NCBI GenBank assembly: GCA_037043455.1
Contig: JAWPHD010000140.1
Span: 496,001-560,000 of the forward strand
From: Cyrtodaria siliqua
Taxonomy: Eukaryota > Mollusca > Bivalvia > Adapedonta > Hiatellidae
Length of the DNA: 64,000 bases
Direction of reading: 5' to 3'
Positions 28,701 to 34,700 of this stretch are shown here, piece by piece. The notes below the pieces were generated by a model, which was not told the origin of the DNA, ran no database searches, and was given only the letters and a program-made list of their open reading frames with translations. Both the position numbers and the translations under genes were made by a program. Position 1 is the stretch's first letter. Each line of letters begins with the position of its first letter.

Positions 28701-31700
28701 GAGACAGTACTTTCATTGTAACTTACTCGTTGACAGTTTTGGCATATAAGACAGTACTGTTATTGTAACTTACTCGCTGACAGTTTTGGTGCATGAGACA
28801 GTACTATCATTGTTACTTACTCACTGACAGTTTTGCTGTATGAGACAGTACTATCACTGAAACTTACTCACTGACAGTTTTGGCATATGAGACAGTACTA
28901 TCATTGTAACTTACTCGCTGACAGTTTTGGTGTATGAGACGGTACTATCGTTGTAACTTATTCGCTGGCAGTTTTGGTGTATGAGACAGTACTATCACTG
29001 AAACTTACTCACTGACAGTTTTGGCATATGAGACAGTACTCTCATTGTAACTTACTCGATGACAGTTTTGGTGTATGAGACAGTACTATCATTGTAACTT
29101 ATTCGCTGGCAGTTTTGGCGTATGAGACAGTACTATCATTGTAACTTACTCGCTGACAGTTTTGGTGCTGGAGACGGTACTATCACTGTAACTTACTCGC
29201 TGACAGTGTTGGCGTATGAGACGACACTATCATTGTAACTTACTCGCTTGCAGTTTTGGCGTATGAGACGGCACTATCATTGTAACTTACTTGCTGACAG
29301 TTTTGGCGTATGAGACAGCACTATCAATCAGATGTTTGTACTCAGGCATCTTGGCCGCAGCCAGAATCAGGGATGGGTTGGTGCTGGCATCTGTAGGCTT
29401 GTACTGCCCTATCACTGTAATGTACAAATGATAACATTATCATAACATGGTTACCATAAATTAAAATAAAATAATAACTAAAACGAAAGTAAAATACCCA
29501 CGTTTTCTTCACACAATTCCCTTTAAAGGGACAATATCCGTAACGTTTAGTCTATAAACCACAAACTAATTACGTTGACAAACATAACATACCAACCATT
29601 ATTGCATATTTACTAAACAAGAGGTCAATGACCTTGAAGCTCTACTGATAGGTTTTTGATAGCTAGATCAACATTCCTGTGAAGTTTCATGAAATACAGA
29701 CACACAAAAAAGAAAGAAATTAATTTTTAATGAATGTGTAGTACTTTCTAATACAAAATTGCATGTCATGGTATATTCCTAGAGCATTTCAACAACGATC
29801 GTGGTCAAGTGTCTGATCTACGTCCTATATACAGATATACATGTATTGGGCTTTCGCTCAATTACAGACGCGTCACTTACCTAAAGGAAATAAGAACGGA
29901 TAAGCGGGATATCTATAAACTATGAAAATGCGCCGTGAAAATGGTTACGCCTATAAAACAAGCAGGTAACACGGTGCATGATCAAAACTAACTTTCACGG
30001 ATAAAAGTCGATTCGGCTCCTAATCGCTACTGATGGGCTCCTTATGTGCAAGGCAAGCAATGCAATAGTGATTTTGTAAATATTGTTGCTAATCATGATA
30101 TATGTTTTTTTTATGAATCTTGGGCAAATTCTTCTACTAAAATTAACCTTAATGGTTATATCACACATAATTTTTACAGAAAGTTGCAAAACAGAAATGC
30201 ACGCCGATGTAGCGGGGGTATAGTTTTAATGTATAAAGAACACTTAAAAGATGGTATACAGATTGTGAAAAATCACCATGATACTATTATTTGGATAAAG
30301 TTGGATCGTGTGTTTTTTAATATAAATGAGGATATCTATTTATGTGGTTCATATATTTGGTGTGAAGATTCACCAGCATATAATTCATTTAATAACATCA
30401 ACTTGTTTGACACACTTGAAAATGATATTTCTACATTTGATTGCTTAGGTTCTGTGTTTCTATGTGGTGATTTAAATAGTAGAGTGAGTAATAAAAATGA
30501 TTACATAATCCACGATAAATGTAATATGTCTGTTGATGAAGTAGATTATGAACCAGACAATACCCCTGTTAGGGCCTCTATCGATAAAAACCATAATAGT
30601 CACGGTATTAAATTATTAGATCTGTGTAAATCTTCATGTATACGTATTGTTAATGGTCGCATTGGTAATACAAACCAGTTCACCTACCTATCACGTAACG
30701 GTACATCTGTTATTGATTATTTGTTGTGTAGTGAACGCCATTTTTCATTGATCAGTGATTTTACTATTGGGCATTTTAATGAATGGAGCGATCATGCCCC
30801 GTTACATTTTTCATTTGTATGTAATAATGTATCACCTGATGTTAACAGTTATTCTGAGACACGATTTAAGTGGAATGATTTGTATAAGGCGCAATTTCGG
30901 TCTGGTATTATTGCCAAATTGCCCGACTTCAATAATATTGTATTTAATTTAAATAACTGTACTAAACAGTCGATAAACGAGGCTTTGAGCAATTTTACTG
31001 ATACTATACGGAGTGTTGCTGATCCTTTATTTACAAAACGCACTTATTCTGAAAATAAACCTTGTTTTGATACTGAGTTTCGTATGAAAAATGCAGACTG
31101 GTTTGATCAAGACTGTGTGAATGCTCGAAATACGTATTTAGATGCCTTAAACCTGTTTAATTGTTATAAAACTGATGCAAATAGAATAGATTTATGTGAA
31201 CGTAAATTATTGTATAAGAATATAATTTGTAAGAAGAAAAATACATTTTATAAACGTAAAATGTCCGAAATAGAGAGCCTTAAGAAAAGTAAACCACGAG
31301 ATTTTTGGAAGTATTTCAAGAGCTCAAATAAGTCTGTTGCTAATAAGATAGCATTAGATACTTTTCGTGAATATTTTGAAAAGCTTGGCAGTGATGTATT
31401 TAACTGTACAAATGAAGACGCGGAAATTTTTTGTGAAAATAATGATTTTGATAATCCTAATGGGTCCTTCCCAGAACTTGACCAGCCCATCACGATTGAT
31501 GAAATTTTAAATGCTGTAAAATCTTTAAAAAGAGGGAAGGCTTTTGGTAGTGATTGTTTACTGAATGAATATTTTATTGAAAGCATAGACATATTATCGG
31601 CTCATTTATGCGATATATTCAACTGCATTTTGAATTCGGGTTTTTACCCAGATAAATGGATGGAAGGGATTATAATTCCTTTACACAAAAAAGGTGATGT

Positions 31701-34700
31701 AAATGATGTAAATAATTATAGAGGCATTACGCTAGTTAGTTGTTTCTCAAAGGTTTTTACTACTGTACTCAATAGGCGACTTGAAAACTTTTGTAATGAG
31801 CATAACATAATTTCGGATGCTCAGTTCGGATTTCGGAAAGGAAAATCCACTGTTGATGCGATTTTTATACTTATGTCATTAGTCCAAAAATACTTGAATG
31901 AAAACAAACGATTGTATGTTATTTTTGTCGATTTGATGAAATGTTTTGATTCTATTTATAGAAATGCATTATGGCTTAAGATGTATAGATGTGGTATTAA
32001 TGGCAAATTACTTAGAATTATACGCAATATGTACCAAAAAGTCAAATCATGTGTCAAATCCTGTGCTAATTATACTGATTATTTTAATTATGCTGTTGGC
32101 TTACGTCAAGGGGAGGTAATGTCCCCTCTTTTGTTTTCTCTTTTTGTTGAAGATTTGGAGTTATATTTGCAAAATAATATAGATTCAGGTTTGCAATTAG
32201 ATGATATAGTACTAATGTTATTGCTATTTGCGGATGACATGGCCATTGTAGGAAAAACACCTGCTGAAATACAAGTACATTTAGATACATTAAATAATTA
32301 TTGCGATTCGTGGGGACTTAAAGTAAATATTGCCAAAACTAAAATTATGGTTTTTCGTAAACGTGGCGGGTTATTAGCCAGTGAGCATTGGACCTACAAT
32401 GGAGACGTTATCAACGTAGTGAATGATTTTAACTATTTAGGGAATATTTTCAATTATACTGGAAATTTCGCTCTTAATCAGGAGCATTTAGTTGGTAAAG
32501 CTCTTAAGGCAATGAATGTTTTATTATGTAAATGTAAAGTATATGATTTGAGTCCTAAAACTTTATGTCAGTTGTTCAATGCCTTTGTTGTGTCTGTTCT
32601 TAGTTATGCATGTGAGATTTGGGGCAATACTAAATCTAAAGAAATTGAAAGAATTCATTTAAAATTTTGCAAAAGGTTATTAAAGGTACTACCTAATACA
32701 TGCAATGCAGCTGTGTATGGTGAACTTGGAAGATATCCCCTATATGTTAATAGATATATAAGAATTATGAAATATTGGTTGAAAGTAATAAATACTGACA
32801 ATATCATTCTAAAGACTGTGTATGGACACGCTTTACAGGACTGTAATAGCGGAAAAACGAACTGGGTTAGCAGTGTTAAGAAATTACTAGATGATTACGG
32901 TTTTTCTTATGTATTCGATAATGCGTCTTATATAAACAGTGACGTTTTTTTGTATGACTTTAGAATTAGAGTTTTAGATGCCTTTAAACAAAATTGGTGT
33001 GGTACCTTAAACAACAGTTCTGTGTTAACATTGTACAAAGATATTAAAACTAGTTTGGAATATGAAACATATTTAGATATTTTGCCAAGAAGTTTACGTC
33101 TATATTTTACTAGACTTAGACTATCTGTGCATCCACTCAGAATACAGACTGGTAGATATGCCAGCAATAGAACACTTCGTGAAGAAAGATATTGCCTAAT
33201 TTGTAATAGTTTAGATATAGAAGATGAATTTCATTTTGTATGTATTTGTCCTTGTTATATTGATATTAGAAAGAAATACTTAAAACGTTGTTATTACAAA
33301 CGTCCTTCTGTTTTCAAATATTTGGAGTTACTGAAATCACATGACAAGATAGAAATAATAAAACTTTCGTTATATGTTAAAGAATCAATTATATTAAGAA
33401 ACGCATTATTAACTATTGAAAGGTAGTTACTTAGTTCAACCTCCTACTCTTATTTACTATACTACATAATAATAATAATAATAATAATGAAATGATAAAT
33501 TATACCATTTGTATATATTTCACCATTGAAATCACATGACAAAAAATAATAAAACTTCTGTTATATGTTAAAGAATCAATTGTATTAAGAAACGCTTTAT
33601 TAACTATTGAAAGGTAGTTACTTAGTTCAACCTCCTACTCTTATTTACTATACTACATAATAATAATAATAACAATAATAATGAAATGATTAATTATACC
33701 ATTTGTATATATTTCATCATTTACTTGTATATATACGTTGACATCATATATGCTAATATGTATGTATTGTAGACGATGTACTTTGTACAAGTCTGAATAA
33801 AAAAGTCTGTCTGTCTGTCTGTCTGTCTTATATTCACTGTTGTTTTGGGATAACCAAGGTAACTCGTTTTTCTAGTGACCTTCTTTATTGTCGGATTATT
33901 TCCTAATTACGCTTTCTTCTGTAATTGTAATGCTTTCACGGAACATAATGATGCTATCTTCGCCTTATGTACAAAAGTGTCTCTGTGTAATGTTTGTGAA
34001 ATCGACACAATTTAGTTTTTTTTGTGCGATTCTGGTTGGGCAAAGGCGAGTATTGATCATTTGAAATGATTTTTTTCATTTGTTTATAGACGTTTTTAGA
34101 TTTTATTTTGAGTTAATTTAATCGGCTTTATTGTATTTAATGTTCCGTGTAATAAAAAAGAATAGAAAATTCTTGCTGCATAGAAAAATCTTACAATTTA
34201 CGCATTTGATCGAGATACCTAATCGTCCTGGATATGGGCATCTAATTGGTTCAGTACTCGACCAAAGTACGATGCGTTTCTTTTTTCCTTCTGATTACTT
34301 CATCGGGTAGGTAAGAATCTCAGAGCAAACATTATACAGAGGCGCCGGAAAGAGTTAAACATTTGGGCGGTGGATGTTGGGGGTTGGGGAGATTTTTCGA
34401 AATTACCCTGTAAATGACGCATTCTAGTGAATTCTGAGGACTTTATAAATATAAAATGAAATACAAATGAAGAATTTATAATGCATTATTAATATAATAA
34501 TAATACTATTTGCATCTTCGCAAAGTAATAGTATACAAGTACTAATATGTGTATCAATGTCATAAAAGAAAAAAATCATGCGCTTGTCTAATTTCTGCAT
34601 ACATCAAACAATGTCATACATTTACTAAAACAATCAAATGGCAAGACGCACAGCTTAAATGTTCATTATGAAGAACGACGGTTACACACACACACAACGA

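Noticed and set aside
20643..29290. CRISPR-like array
   Set aside because: The repeats are contiguous 47-bp monomers without unique spacers, in an animal intron, and derive from the adjacent exon.
31248..31592. 114-codon minus-strand frame opposite the LINE
   Set aside because: Shadow of the LINE reverse transcriptase frame on the other strand.
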